Shown here: positions 26,421 to 34,870 of the stretch, one piece after another
Numbering within the stretch: the stretch's first letter is position 1
How the letters are laid out: every line of letters begins with the position of its first letter
Assembly (NCBI RefSeq): GCF_013372125.1
Contig: NZ_CP053826.1
Coordinates: 1,426,001-1,490,000, forward strand
DNA from: Campylobacter curvus
GTDB lineage: Bacteria > Campylobacterota > Campylobacteria > Campylobacterales > Campylobacteraceae
Direction of reading: 5' to 3'
DNA: 64,000 nucleotides
Notes under the pieces: model-generated
Database searches by the model: none
Told to the model about the DNA's origin: nothing
What the model saw: only the letters and a program-made list of their open reading frames with translations
Translations under genes and position numbers: made by a program

Positions 26421-26867
26421 TTGGCTCTGTTACAATATTTCATTGATTTTCAGATTTCAAAGCAGGAGAATGCGAACAGCATTCGAGTAAAAGCCTTGTG
26501 AAGCGACGCTATCGCCGCCGCCGATTTTTACTTCGTGCTACGCACTCGTAACGAGACTTCGCTACGAGGACAGGGAAGCGGTAGCTGACCGCGGTCTGCT
26601 TGCAGTTGCGAGTGCAACGAAGCGTCTTGAAAAGCTGCAAGCAACGCGAAGCAGAAAAAATCGTGCTATATGTTCGGCGTCTTGCGGAGAGAGTATGGTT
26701 TTTGCTTCACTTCGTTCGCAACTGCAAAGCAGAAGTGAAGCAAGTGTCAATAATTTATTAAAATTTTACTACGCCCTAGCAAGCTAAATAGAATTCGGCG
26801 ACATTTCGCTTCGCTTGTTCGTAGCTGTAAGTGAGAAATTTATCAACACTTTTTAAAATAGAGCCAA
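26421..26867. repeat. Dispersed repeat family, longest copy D (447 bp)
   Basis: The block starts TTGGCTCTGTTACAATATTT and ends TTTTAAAATAGAGCCAA, so the two ends are inverted copies of each other. Bases 26494-26588 equal the reverse complement of copy B (7484-7575) apart from one CGG. The segment with GTGCTATATGTTCGGC recurs in copies B and E. Between the shared modules is an extra stretch (about 26593-26662) rich in CTGCAAGC-type words. A hairpin-forming TTGCTTCACTT ... AAGTGAAGCAA occurs near 26702-26743. No supported gene; the 62-codon frame inside is a shadow. Confidence 0.85.
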
Positions 26868-26885
26868 GTAAAATTTAAAGAAAGA

Positions 26886-26906
26886 GACCGAGAAAGCATC
26901 TCGGTC
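26886..26906 (-). terminator. Terminator after dcuA
   Basis: The stem GACCGAGA ... TCTCGGTC with a 5-base loop lies just beyond the dcuA stop, followed on the minus strand by a pyrimidine/T-rich run (TCTTTCTTT). Confidence 0.75.
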
Positions 26907-26913
26907 AAAATTT

Positions 26914-28254
26914 TTATAGAAGTATAGGTGCTACTATAAAGCCTAACGCAACTGAAACTGCGACCATTATAGTGCCCGGTATAAAGAAAGAGTGGTTGAA
27001 TACGAATTTTCCGACTCTTGTCGTTCCTGTGTCATCCATCGCTATCGCACCAAGAGTGGTAGGATATGTAGGAAGGACGAATAGTCCTGAAACAGCTGCA
27101 AATGAAGCGACTAGTATCCAAACTTGACCTGAATTTTCAGGGCTTGTCATACCAAGTGCTAGCGCGACGACAGGCATCATGACTTTTGTAGTAACGGCTT
27201 GTGAATAAAGAAGCGCACTGACAAAGTATAAAACGACAGCCAAAACGAATGGATATTGTTTTACGAATTCAGATGCCACGGCTTTGATCGCATCAACGTG
27301 TCCGCCGACAAACGTGCTGCCTAGCCATGCGATACCAAGCACGCAGATGCACGCGTTCATACCGCTTTGGAAAGTGCTAGTTGAAAGTAGCTTGCCTGTC
27401 TCGACTTTGCAAAGCATAACGATGAATGCACCAATAGTAAGCATGAAGCTAATGATCGCACCATCTCTACCAAGGATGACCGGGTTGATAAGTCCGACAT
27501 TCTTTGAGATAGCCAAAGCGTAGATGACGACGGCTAAAACGCCGATACCAAAGATCGCGACAGAGCGTTTTGCATAAGGTAAAAGCTCCTTTTCCTCATG
27601 CCCCTTGATCTCTTTGACAAGACCTTTTGCAAGTCTTTCTTGATAAATAGGATCTTTTGAAAGGTCCAAATCATAAAACATATTTACTATGAATGCAGTT
27701 ATGAGCATGCCAACGAATGTAGTAGATATGCAGATGAAAAGCAACATAGGATAATTCACACCAAGTGGCTCACATAGACCGCTCATCGCGACAAATGCCG
27801 CCGATATCGGGCTAGCAGTGATCGCTACCTGAGATGAAACGACTGAAAGCGCAAGTGGAGCGGAAGGTTTTATATTTTCGCTTTTTGCGACCTCGACGAT
27901 GACAGGTATCATAGAAAACGCAGTGTGTCCGGTACCTGCAAATACTGTCAATAAATAAGTAACAGTCGGTGCTAGATAGTTGATCTGTTTTGGATTTTTA
28001 CGCAAAATTCTCTCTGCCACCTGAACCAAATAATCAAGTCCGCCTGCAACTTGCAAAGCCGTGATAGCCGAGATGACTGATGCGATGATCAAGATGACGT
28101 CCCAAGGCAAATTTGCCGGCTTCATACCAAAGCACAAGGACAAAATAATAACGCCAAGACCACCGGCGTAACCTATACCCATACCTCCTAGCCTGACGCC
28201 TAGGTAAATACCTCCAAACAAGACTATAATCTGTAAAATCAGCATTATATCCAT
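26914..28254 (-). CDS. dcuA: Anaerobic C4-dicarboxylate transporter (DcuA/DcuB family)
   Basis: This 446-residue inner-membrane carrier exchanges fumarate, aspartate or malate for succinate. About ten to twelve helices are visible, with family segments GTGHTAFSMIPVIVEVAK, VAITASPISAAF and LPTYPTTLGAIAMDDTG. It lies downstream of aspA on the same strand. Aspartate imported and deaminated by AspA yields fumarate for FrdCAB, and succinate leaves through this carrier. DcuB is the alternative name; sequence by eye cannot separate the two, but pairing with aspA favours dcuA. Confidence 0.88.
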   Translation of the reverse strand: MDIMLILQIIVLFGGIYLGVRLGGMGIGYAGGLGVIILSLCFGMKPANLPWDVILIIASVISAITALQVAGGLDYLVQVAERILRKNPKQINYLAPTVTYLLTVFAGTGHTAFSMIPVIVEVAKSENIKPSAPLALSVVSSQVAITASPISAAFVAMSGLCEPLGVNYPMLLFICISTTFVGMLITAFIVNMFYDLDLSKDPIYQERLAKGLVKEIKGHEEKELLPYAKRSVAIFGIGVLAVVIYALAISKNVGLINPVILGRDGAIISFMLTIGAFIVMLCKVETGKLLSTSTFQSGMNACICVLGIAWLGSTFVGGHVDAIKAVASEFVKQYPFVLAVVLYFVSALLYSQAVTTKVMMPVVALALGMTSPENSGQVWILVASFAAVSGLFVLPTYPTTLGAIAMDDTGTTRVGKFVFNHSFFIPGTIMVAVSVALGFIVAPILL

Positions 28255-28298
28255 TGGAATCTCCTTTTAAAAAATTATTTTAAAAATTTTAAACTCTC

Positions 28299-28330
28299 AA
28301 GCATTGAAAGCTGGGTGGCTCTCAATGCTT
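28299..28330 (-). terminator. Hairpin between aspA and dcuA
   Basis: AAGCATTGA (28299-28307) pairs with TCAATGCTT (28322-28330) around a 14-base loop, in the 143-base gap between aspA and dcuA. A weak T-containing stretch follows on the minus strand. It may partly terminate or process the aspA-dcuA transcript. Confidence 0.55.
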
Positions 28331-28397
28331 TTATGATTAGGATTTTATTACAATCAGTATAAAACTTAAATTAAATCCTTAAATTTTATAACTAATT

Positions 28398-29813
28398 TTA
28401 TTTACCTATGTCGTCTTTACTCATGCTAGGATTTAGCATATTTTTTGGCTCTAAAATTTTATCTATCTGAGCCTTTGACAAATAGCCTCTCTCAAGGCAG
28501 ATGTCACCTACGGCTTTGCCTGTTTGAAGTGCCTCTTTAGCGATGCTTGCTGATTTCTCGTATCCGATATGCGGGTTGAATGCTGTGACGATACCGACTG
28601 AGCCAAGGACTGATTTTAGGCAAGCCTCAGGATTTGCAGTCAGTTTCTTGATGGCTTTTTCAGCTAGCGTTTTCATTGCGTTTTCAAGTATGCAAATAGA
28701 GTTGAATAGTCCATAAGCGATACCAGGTTCGAATGCGTTTAGCTCAAATTCGCCGCGCTCGCTGCAAAGCATGATAGTCACGTCGTTGCCGATGACCTCA
28801 TAGCAAGCCTCGCCTACGACCTCTGCGATGACAGGGTTTACTTTACCAGGCATGATAGAGCTACCAGGTTGCATTTGAGGTAAATTTATCTCGCCAAGTC
28901 CGCATCTTGGGCCTGAGTTCATCAAACGAAGGTCGTTTGCTATCTTTGAAAGGCGAACGGCGGCTGTTTTTAGTGCACCGCTTACATGGACGAAGTCCGC
29001 AGTATCTTGTGTAGCTGCGATGAAATCATCCGCAGCTTCAAATTTCACTCCGGTTATCTCAGATAGCTTTTTCTCGACTACGAATTTATAGTCAGGATGG
29101 CAGTTGATACCTGTTCCTATCGCAGTCGCGCCCATATTTAGATATCTCATTGACTCGCGTGCAGCAGTGATCTTTTCGATGTCGCTTTTGATGTAAGTGG
29201 CAAAAGCGTTAAATGTGTTGCCAAGTGTCGTAGGAACGGCGTCTTCCAGCTCTGTCCTACCCATTTTGATGACATCTTTCCACTCTTTTGCTTTTACCTC
29301 AAGCTCGCTTTTTAAAAGCTCCATAGCTTTAAGCAAATCGGTAAGTTTAGCGTAAGCTGCTACTTTGATAGAGCTTGGATAAGTGTCATTCGTGCTTTGA
29401 CCTAAATTTGTGTGGTCGTTTGGATGAAGGTATTGATATTCGCCTTTTTTATGCCCCATGCTCTCAAGCGCGACGTTTGTGATGACCTCGTTTGCGTTCA
29501 TATTCGTGCTGGTTCCCGCGCCACCTTGGATCATATCTACGACAAATTGATCTCTAAATTCGCCCGCAATGAGTCTATCGCAAGCTTTAGCTATCGCATC
29601 TGCTTTAGCAGCCTCTAAAACGCCGACTTCTTTGTTTGCAAGAGCCGCAGCTTTTTTGATCTGAGCGAAAGCTTTTATAAAATAAGGATAGTCGCTTAGT
29701 TTTCGTCCGCTCATATGGAAATTCTCAAGTGCTCTGAATGTTTGCACACCGTAATAGACATCATTAGAGATTTCAAGCTCGCCGATGAAGTCGTGTTCTT
29801 TTCTAGTACCCAT
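28398..29813 (-). CDS. aspA: Aspartate ammonia-lyase (aspartase)
   Basis: Aspartase converts L-aspartate to fumarate and ammonia. The 471-residue product carries the superfamily signature GSSIMPGKVNP with the catalytic serine, plus TSTNMNANEVI and HPNDHTNLGQSTND, which bind substrate. The N-terminal RKEHDFIGELEI is typical of AspA rather than class II fumarase FumC. The start has GGAGAA upstream. It supplies fumarate to FrdCAB, encoded about 7.5 kb away in this window. Confidence 0.92.
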   Translation of the reverse strand: MGTRKEHDFIGELEISNDVYYGVQTFRALENFHMSGRKLSDYPYFIKAFAQIKKAAALANKEVGVLEAAKADAIAKACDRLIAGEFRDQFVVDMIQGGAGTSTNMNANEVITNVALESMGHKKGEYQYLHPNDHTNLGQSTNDTYPSSIKVAAYAKLTDLLKAMELLKSELEVKAKEWKDVIKMGRTELEDAVPTTLGNTFNAFATYIKSDIEKITAARESMRYLNMGATAIGTGINCHPDYKFVVEKKLSEITGVKFEAADDFIAATQDTADFVHVSGALKTAAVRLSKIANDLRLMNSGPRCGLGEINLPQMQPGSSIMPGKVNPVIAEVVGEACYEVIGNDVTIMLCSERGEFELNAFEPGIAYGLFNSICILENAMKTLAEKAIKKLTANPEACLKSVLGSVGIVTAFNPHIGYEKSASIAKEALQTGKAVGDICLERGYLSKAQIDKILEPKNMLNPSMSKDDIGK

Positions 29814-29846
29814 AATGGTTCTCCTTTATAAGAAATTGTTATCGGA

Positions 29847-29852
29847 ATTATA
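29847..29852 (-). promoter_or_regulatory. -10 box upstream of aspA
   Basis: TATAAT on the minus strand, 33 bases before the aspA ATG, preceded by TTTA and without a clear -35. Confidence 0.6.
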
Positions 29853-30182
29853 AACTATTTTTTAATTTCAAAGATTAATTTTTAATTTGTGGTTTAAGTT
29901 TTTCAGGTAAGGCTTGTTTAGCAATGTTTTTAGAGACAATTAATAATATAATTTAAGCTATATTTTATATTATTGGTCGAAAAAATTATTATAGATATAA
30001 AATAGTAACGTTTTTATTACTAAAAAGTCACACTAATCTTGTGATTTTCATATTTTTTTTAAGTTTCACATCTAAATTTTAAAGAGTATTAATACAAAAT
30101 AAACTAAATTTTAGCACTCATAAATAGCAAATGATAAAATTCTGATACAAAGGTGATACTTTTATGAGATTTTATAGCAGAA
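29853..30182. other. AT-rich gap upstream of aspA
   Basis: About 330 bases between the aspA promoter and the ABC-F terminator hold no supported gene. The DNA is very A/T-rich with several TATAAAAT-like words (for example near 29992-30003 and 30131-30137). Regulatory sites for aspA may be here, but none is identified. Confidence 0.45.
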
Positions 30183-30205
30183 AATGCCGTTTTCAAAACG
30201 GCATT
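30183..30205 (-). terminator. Terminator of the ABC-F ATPase gene
   Basis: A perfect stem AATGCCGTTTT C AAAACGGCATT, read on the minus strand and followed by TTCTG, lies 13 bases after the stop codon of the ABC-F gene. Confidence 0.8.
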
Positions 30206-30217
30206 GTAAATGAAAGT

Positions 30218-31807
30218 TTAATCCTCAAGTCCTAAATTCTGACGGTATTCTTCGTATGTGCCTCTAAAATCAACCACTTCGCCATCGCCTTTTAAGTGCA
30301 AAATTCTATTTGCAAAAGCGTCGATCAGCTCTCTATCGTGGCTCACGCATACGACGCTTCCGTTAAAATTATAAAACGCCTCGCCAAGTGCGATGATCGC
30401 TTCAAGGTCTAGGTGGTTGTTTGGCTCATCCATCACGAGTAAATTTGGACGATGCAGCATGAGCTGAGCGAGCCTGACGCGATGCTTCTCGCCACCACTT
30501 AAAGCGCCCACGGCCTTTTCCTGTTCGGCACCGCTAAAGAGCATGCGCCCTAGGCACTTTCTGATCTCGTCGATATCCTTGTTTTTAGCATCTTGCAAGT
30601 ATTCATAAAGCTTTAGATCGCTGGTGATTTTATTTACGGTATCTTGCGCGAAATACCCCAGCTCGATAGTCGCTCCGATATGCACCGAGCCGCCATCTGG
30701 GGCCAGCTCACCGGTTATTAGCTTGCAAAGCGTGCTTTTGCCAACACCGTTATGGCCGATGATGGCGAGCTTATCACCCTTTTCAAGCTTGAAATTTAGC
30801 CCATCAAAGACGACTTTATCGTCAAATTTCTTGCTTAAATTTTTGATCTCGATGAGCTCGTTTCCTATCTCGCGGTTCGTGCGAAAAAGTATGCTAGGAT
30901 CGCGTCTGCTCGATACTGCGATCTCGGCGATATCCAGCTTTTCAAGCTGTTTGGCGCGACTGGTCGCTTGCTTGGCTTTGCTCGCATTTGCCGAAAAGCG
31001 CGCGATAAACCGCTCTAGCTCCTCTTTTTCCTTCAGTTTCTTGTCGCGCTCCATCTCGTGCTGTTTGGTGATGAGGTTCGCCGCCATATACCAGTCGTCG
31101 TAATTACCCGAAAATTCACGGATTTTCTTAAAATCCACATCCAAAATATGCGTGCAGACGCGATTTAAAAAGTGCCTATCGTGGCTGATAACTACAAGCG
31201 TTCCCTCGTGGTGATTGAGCTCGTTTTCCAGCCATGCGATGGCGTCGATGTCGAGGTTGTTCGTCGGCTCGTCCAAAAACAAAATATCAGGCTTTGGAAA
31301 CAGCACTTGCGCCAAAAGGACCTTGACCTTTTCGGAATTTTCAAGCTCGCTCATAGATTTATCAAACTCATTTAGTCCCAGTGAGCTTAAAATTTTCTCG
31401 ATCCTGGTTTCGTATTCGTATGTGGGATCCTCCTCTGCGGTGATCATCTCAAGCTCGCTTAGTCGGTCGTTTATGGCGTCTGTAAATTCAGGGCTCTCAT
31501 AAAGCTTTTCTTTTTCTTTAACTGCGTCGTAAAGGCGCTTGTTGCCATATAGAACGGCATCTTTTAGGCTGAAATTTTCAAACGCGAACTGATCTTGACC
31601 AAGCACACCCACACGAAGACCGTTTTCTATCACGATCTCGCCGCTAGTAGGCTCTATCTCGCCACTTAAAATTTTTAAAAATGTCGATTTCCCGGCGCCG
31701 TTCGCACCGATCAGTCCGTATCTGTTGTGGCGATTTAGCTTTAAATTTACATCTTCAAACAGCAAGCTACTGGCAAATCTCTGTGTCAAACCTCTAACTT
31801 CTAACAT
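30218..31807 (-). CDS. ABC-F family ATPase (ribosome-associated, YbiT-like)
   Basis: A soluble protein of 529 residues with two ATP-binding cassettes and no membrane helices. Walker A motifs are GANGAGKST (near residue 35) and GHNGVGKST (near residue 348). The second signature motif is LSGGEKHRVRLAQLM; the first is degenerate (SMSELENSEKVKVLLAQ). The Walker B motifs are DILFLDEPTNNLD and LLVMDEPNNHLD. A charged linker (EMERDKKLKEKEELERFIARF) joins them. ABC-F proteins bind the ribosomal E site and relieve stalls; length suggests the YbiT subgroup. Note that the first LSGGE-type signature is poorly conserved. Confidence 0.88.
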   Translation of the reverse strand: MLEVRGLTQRFASSLLFEDVNLKLNRHNRYGLIGANGAGKSTFLKILSGEIEPTSGEIVIENGLRVGVLGQDQFAFENFSLKDAVLYGNKRLYDAVKEKEKLYESPEFTDAINDRLSELEMITAEEDPTYEYETRIEKILSSLGLNEFDKSMSELENSEKVKVLLAQVLFPKPDILFLDEPTNNLDIDAIAWLENELNHHEGTLVVISHDRHFLNRVCTHILDVDFKKIREFSGNYDDWYMAANLITKQHEMERDKKLKEKEELERFIARFSANASKAKQATSRAKQLEKLDIAEIAVSSRRDPSILFRTNREIGNELIEIKNLSKKFDDKVVFDGLNFKLEKGDKLAIIGHNGVGKSTLCKLITGELAPDGGSVHIGATIELGYFAQDTVNKITSDLKLYEYLQDAKNKDIDEIRKCLGRMLFSGAEQEKAVGALSGGEKHRVRLAQLMLHRPNLLVMDEPNNHLDLEAIIALGEAFYNFNGSVVCVSHDRELIDAFANRILHLKGDGEVVDFRGTYEEYRQNLGLED

Positions 31808-31920
31808 TATTTTCCTTTAAATTTTAAACGGTAATTTTGCCAAAAATTTTATTAATTTCTAATCTTTTAGCAAAATAATACGCAAAGCCCGCCGTCATTT
31901 AAATTCGGCTTCTTTCTGAT

Positions 31921-32112
31921 AAAGTGTTGATTTTTAAAAAATTTAAATGTTCTAGCGTAGTCAAATCTTATGCAGCGACACTATTGCCGCCGAAATTAAG
32001 GGAAGCGTAAGCTGACCGCTAATTTCGTGCTATATGTTCGGCACTTTGTGGAGCAAGTAAGATTTACGAAGCTTTCATTTAAGGCTATCAGCACTTTTTA
32101 AAACAGAGCCAA
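31921..32112. repeat. Dispersed repeat family, copy E
   Basis: A 192-bp non-coding block between the ABC-F gene and the DUF1287 gene. It begins AAAGTGTTGATTTTTAAAAA and ends CACTTTTTAAAACAGAGCCAA, again inverted ends. It carries GCGTAGTCAAATCTTA (shared with copy A), GGGAAGCGTAAGCTGACCGC and TTCGTGCTATATGTTCGGC (shared with copies B and D) in the same order as D. The flanks (31808-31920 and 32113-32165) show nothing else. Confidence 0.8.
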
Positions 32113-32165
32113 ATTCCATTGTATAGCATAAAGCCATAGTCGTATAAAAAAATAAAATTTCTCCC

Positions 32166-32711
32166 TCATTTTATCCGAAAATGCCCAGTCAGCTTAAAGC
32201 GATCCAAGATGTCTTCCTCTTGCGTCCCAGAGCCGATATTGTGGATTATAAGCGGTGTAGAACCGTTAAATTTATCGGAGACGATGCCGATGTGAGGGAG
32301 ATTACCCGGTAGCTGCCACGTGAGTATGTCTCCTGGCATGAAAGTATCGTCATTCACCTCAAGTCCTCGCCTTTTTAGATATGTAGCGATGTTTAGCACA
32401 CGGCGATGATCGATGTTTTTATCAGTTCCTTTTAGACCCCATTTTTTAGGATAGGAGCTAAAATTTTTAGCCATATCGTCATGTATCAGCTTTTGTAAGT
32501 CTATATTTTGAAGTCTCAAGGCTCGCACCAGCACATCGGAGCACACGCCTTTTGAGATCTCCACATCGCCCATCGGATAGGCAAGGCTGGAGTATGAGGG
32601 ATCGTAATAGATCGTAACGCCGATCTGGCTCCTGGCGTCAGTGACTAGCTTTTGTGGAGAAAAGGCGAACAGCACCGTAGCAAAAAGCATCAAAATTTTA
32701 AAAATTTTCAA
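32166..32711 (-). CDS. DUF1287 family secreted protein (NlpC/P60-like fold)
   Basis: A 181-residue protein with a signal peptide (MKIFKILMLFATVLFAFS) and the DUF1287 pattern: YYDPSYSSLAYPMGDV, GVCSDVLVRALR with the presumed catalytic cysteine, DHRRVLNI, and PGDILTWQLPGNLPHIGIVSD with the His. The arrangement of Cys and His resembles NlpC/P60 amidases and peptidases acting on the wall, but activity is not established for this family. It is 15 bases downstream of pgi and probably co-transcribed. Confidence 0.82.
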   Translation of the reverse strand: MKIFKILMLFATVLFAFSPQKLVTDARSQIGVTIYYDPSYSSLAYPMGDVEISKGVCSDVLVRALRLQNIDLQKLIHDDMAKNFSSYPKKWGLKGTDKNIDHRRVLNIATYLKRRGLEVNDDTFMPGDILTWQLPGNLPHIGIVSDKFNGSTPLIIHNIGSGTQEEDILDRFKLTGHFRIK

Positions 32712-32726
32712 ATTTGATCCTAAATT

Positions 32727-33944
32727 TTACTTCAAAAGCATCGTTTTTAGTATGCGTTTGCCGATCTCCACGCCAGGCTGATCGTATGTGTTTATGCCCA
32801 GCATTATGCCGGTAGCAGACGTCAAAAGCTCGTAGTAAAAGACCAGCCAGCCCGCATGCCACTCATCAAGCGCATCAAGCGTGATGATATCCACGCTTAC
32901 GCCCTCTTGCACTAGCGCCATCGCAGTAGCGTCGCATTGTAAATTTAAAAGCTTGTTTAGGCTAAGCCCGCTCACAAAGTCGCATCCCTCAAGCCCTTGT
33001 AAGCTGATGTCAGGTATGTTCGTATCGACTCCGGCGTCATTTATCTTTATAAATGTCACGCTTTTGTCTTTCACGCCGTCCATTATGAGCTGTAAAAAGC
33101 TGTGCTGATCGCGACTGCCGACCAGCCCGACCGGCGTGAGGCCTACACGTTTGTAGCCTCTTTTTTTACCAAGACTCTCCGCCCAAAGCTGCACATACCA
33201 GTCGTTAAACTCAAAAAATCGGTCGCAGTAGCTAAAGACGACATTTATACTCGCACTTCTATGAGTGGCGTAGTGGTAGGCTTTCGCGATAAGCGAGGCG
33301 TCCTTTTCGTCGATATATCGCCTCTTACAAGCTAACGCCCCGGCTAGAAGCTGCTTCACGTCGTATCCGCAGATAGCAAGCGGAGCCAGCCCTATCGCGC
33401 TTAAAACGCTGAATCTGCCGCCCACATTTGACGGGATATTGAAAAATTTTATACCGTTTTGAGTAGCGAAATTTTGCAAATTCGTGCCAGGATCGGTGAT
33501 TATCAAAAAATTTCGGCTAAGAGAGCTTGGGCCAAAGCGATCTAGCAAGCACTTAAATATCGTGATCGTCTCGATCGTGTTGCCCGATTTGGAGCTGATG
33601 ATAAAAAGCGTCTCGTCAAAATTTATCGTGCTTACAACGCTTTCAAAGCTGTTTGGATCGACGTTATCTAGGAAATAAAGCTCTCTTTTGCTCTTTTTTG
33701 CCCCGAGCATCGACTTTAGCGCTTTTACACCCAGCGAACTGCCGCCGATGCCTACTAACACGACGTTTTTTATACCTTGTAGGCTTTTTTCGTAGGTGTA
33801 AATTTCACTCACCAGCTCCTCGCCAAGATCGGGCAGATGATAATATCCTATCTCGCCGCTTTCGTATTCGTCGTTCATACGCTTTGCGTAAGCGGCGATG
33901 AGCTCCTCTTTGGTGAAGTTGAATTTAAAGCTATTTTCTACCAT
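32727..33944 (-). CDS. pgi: Glucose-6-phosphate isomerase
   Basis: Pgi interconverts glucose-6-phosphate and fructose-6-phosphate. The 405-residue form is the short type seen in campylobacters. Substrate-binding landmarks are VGIGGSSLGVKAL, SKSGNTIET, GGRFSVLSAIGL and the catalytic region near GSRDQHSFLQL. Since these bacteria generally lack a complete glycolysis, it serves gluconeogenesis and surface sugar supply together with galU, whose end overlaps the pgi start by 14 bases. Confidence 0.94.
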   Translation of the reverse strand: MVENSFKFNFTKEELIAAYAKRMNDEYESGEIGYYHLPDLGEELVSEIYTYEKSLQGIKNVVLVGIGGSSLGVKALKSMLGAKKSKRELYFLDNVDPNSFESVVSTINFDETLFIISSKSGNTIETITIFKCLLDRFGPSSLSRNFLIITDPGTNLQNFATQNGIKFFNIPSNVGGRFSVLSAIGLAPLAICGYDVKQLLAGALACKRRYIDEKDASLIAKAYHYATHRSASINVVFSYCDRFFEFNDWYVQLWAESLGKKRGYKRVGLTPVGLVGSRDQHSFLQLIMDGVKDKSVTFIKINDAGVDTNIPDISLQGLEGCDFVSGLSLNKLLNLQCDATAMALVQEGVSVDIITLDALDEWHAGWLVFYYELLTSATGIMLGINTYDQPGVEIGKRILKTMLLK

Positions 33945-34761
33945 TTTTTAGCTCGTAAAAGAAATTCGTAGCCTCTACAAAGCCGTCTATACTGCCGCAG
34001 TCAAAGCGCCTGCCTTTGAATTTATAAGCTATCACGATGCCCTCTTTAGCCTGTGATCTTAGAGCGTCCGTTATCTGAATTTCGCCGTTTTTACCGGGTT
34101 TTGTGCGCTCTAATATATTAAAGATATCAGGCGTCAATATATATCGTCCGATAATGGCTAAATTTGTCGGAGCATCGGCAGGATCGGGCTTTTCTACCAT
34201 ATCATCGACCATTATGAGATCATCTTCTATGAAGCGGCCGCTCACCACGCCGTAGGATTTTATCTGCTCTTTTGGCACTTCCATCACCGCAACTACCGAG
34301 CAGCGGTATTTTTCATAAATTTTTACCATCTGAGCCAGCACGCCCTCGCCTGCGTCGTTCACGCAAAGATCATCCGCGAGCACCACGCCAAAAGCCTCGT
34401 CGCGAACGAGCGTCTTGCCCGTGTAGATAGCATGCCCAAGCCCTCTCATCTCGTTTTGGCGGGTAAAGCTGAAAGTGCATGAGTCCATGAGCTTTCTGAT
34501 GTCATCAAGCAGCGGCTCTTTGCTGGTGCCGGCTATTTGATGCTCCAGCTCGTAGCTGATATCAAAATAATCCTCCAAAGCGCGCTTGCCGCGCCCCGTG
34601 ACAAAGGCCATATTGTTCATCCCCGCCTCCAAGGCCTCATCGACTCCGTAATGCACCAAGGGCTTTGTCAAGATCGGCAACATCTCTTTTGGTAGTGATT
34701 TTGTCGCCGGTAAGAATCTCGTTCCGTATCCGGCAGCCGGAAATAGGCAGGTTTGTATCAT
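33931..34761 (-). CDS. galU: UTP-glucose-1-phosphate uridylyltransferase
   Basis: GalU makes UDP-glucose for lipooligosaccharide or capsule sugars. The 276-residue protein has the nucleotidyltransferase motif FPAAGYGTRFLPATKSLPKE, then LVHYGVDEA, VVLADDLC with the metal-binding Asp, and the late VEKPDP and GEIQITDAL segments. It begins an operon galU-pgi-DUF1287 on the minus strand. Confidence 0.94.
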   Translation of the reverse strand: MIQTCLFPAAGYGTRFLPATKSLPKEMLPILTKPLVHYGVDEALEAGMNNMAFVTGRGKRALEDYFDISYELEHQIAGTSKEPLLDDIRKLMDSCTFSFTRQNEMRGLGHAIYTGKTLVRDEAFGVVLADDLCVNDAGEGVLAQMVKIYEKYRCSVVAVMEVPKEQIKSYGVVSGRFIEDDLIMVDDMVEKPDPADAPTNLAIIGRYILTPDIFNILERTKPGKNGEIQITDALRSQAKEGIVIAYKFKGRRFDCGSIDGFVEATNFFYELKNGRK

Positions 34762-34870
34762 TTTTATCCTTTTATCAAAGTTGCAAAATTCTACTACTTT
34801 TAGCTTAAAAATGCCAGAACGGGTAAATTTTTGCTATCATTAGCGCACAAAAATCAAAAATAGGCGAATT

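Noticed and set aside
26562-26750. Minus-strand frame of 62 codons
   Set aside because: It is inside repeat copy D, has no ribosome site and reads as low-complexity Ser/Arg/Ala sequence.
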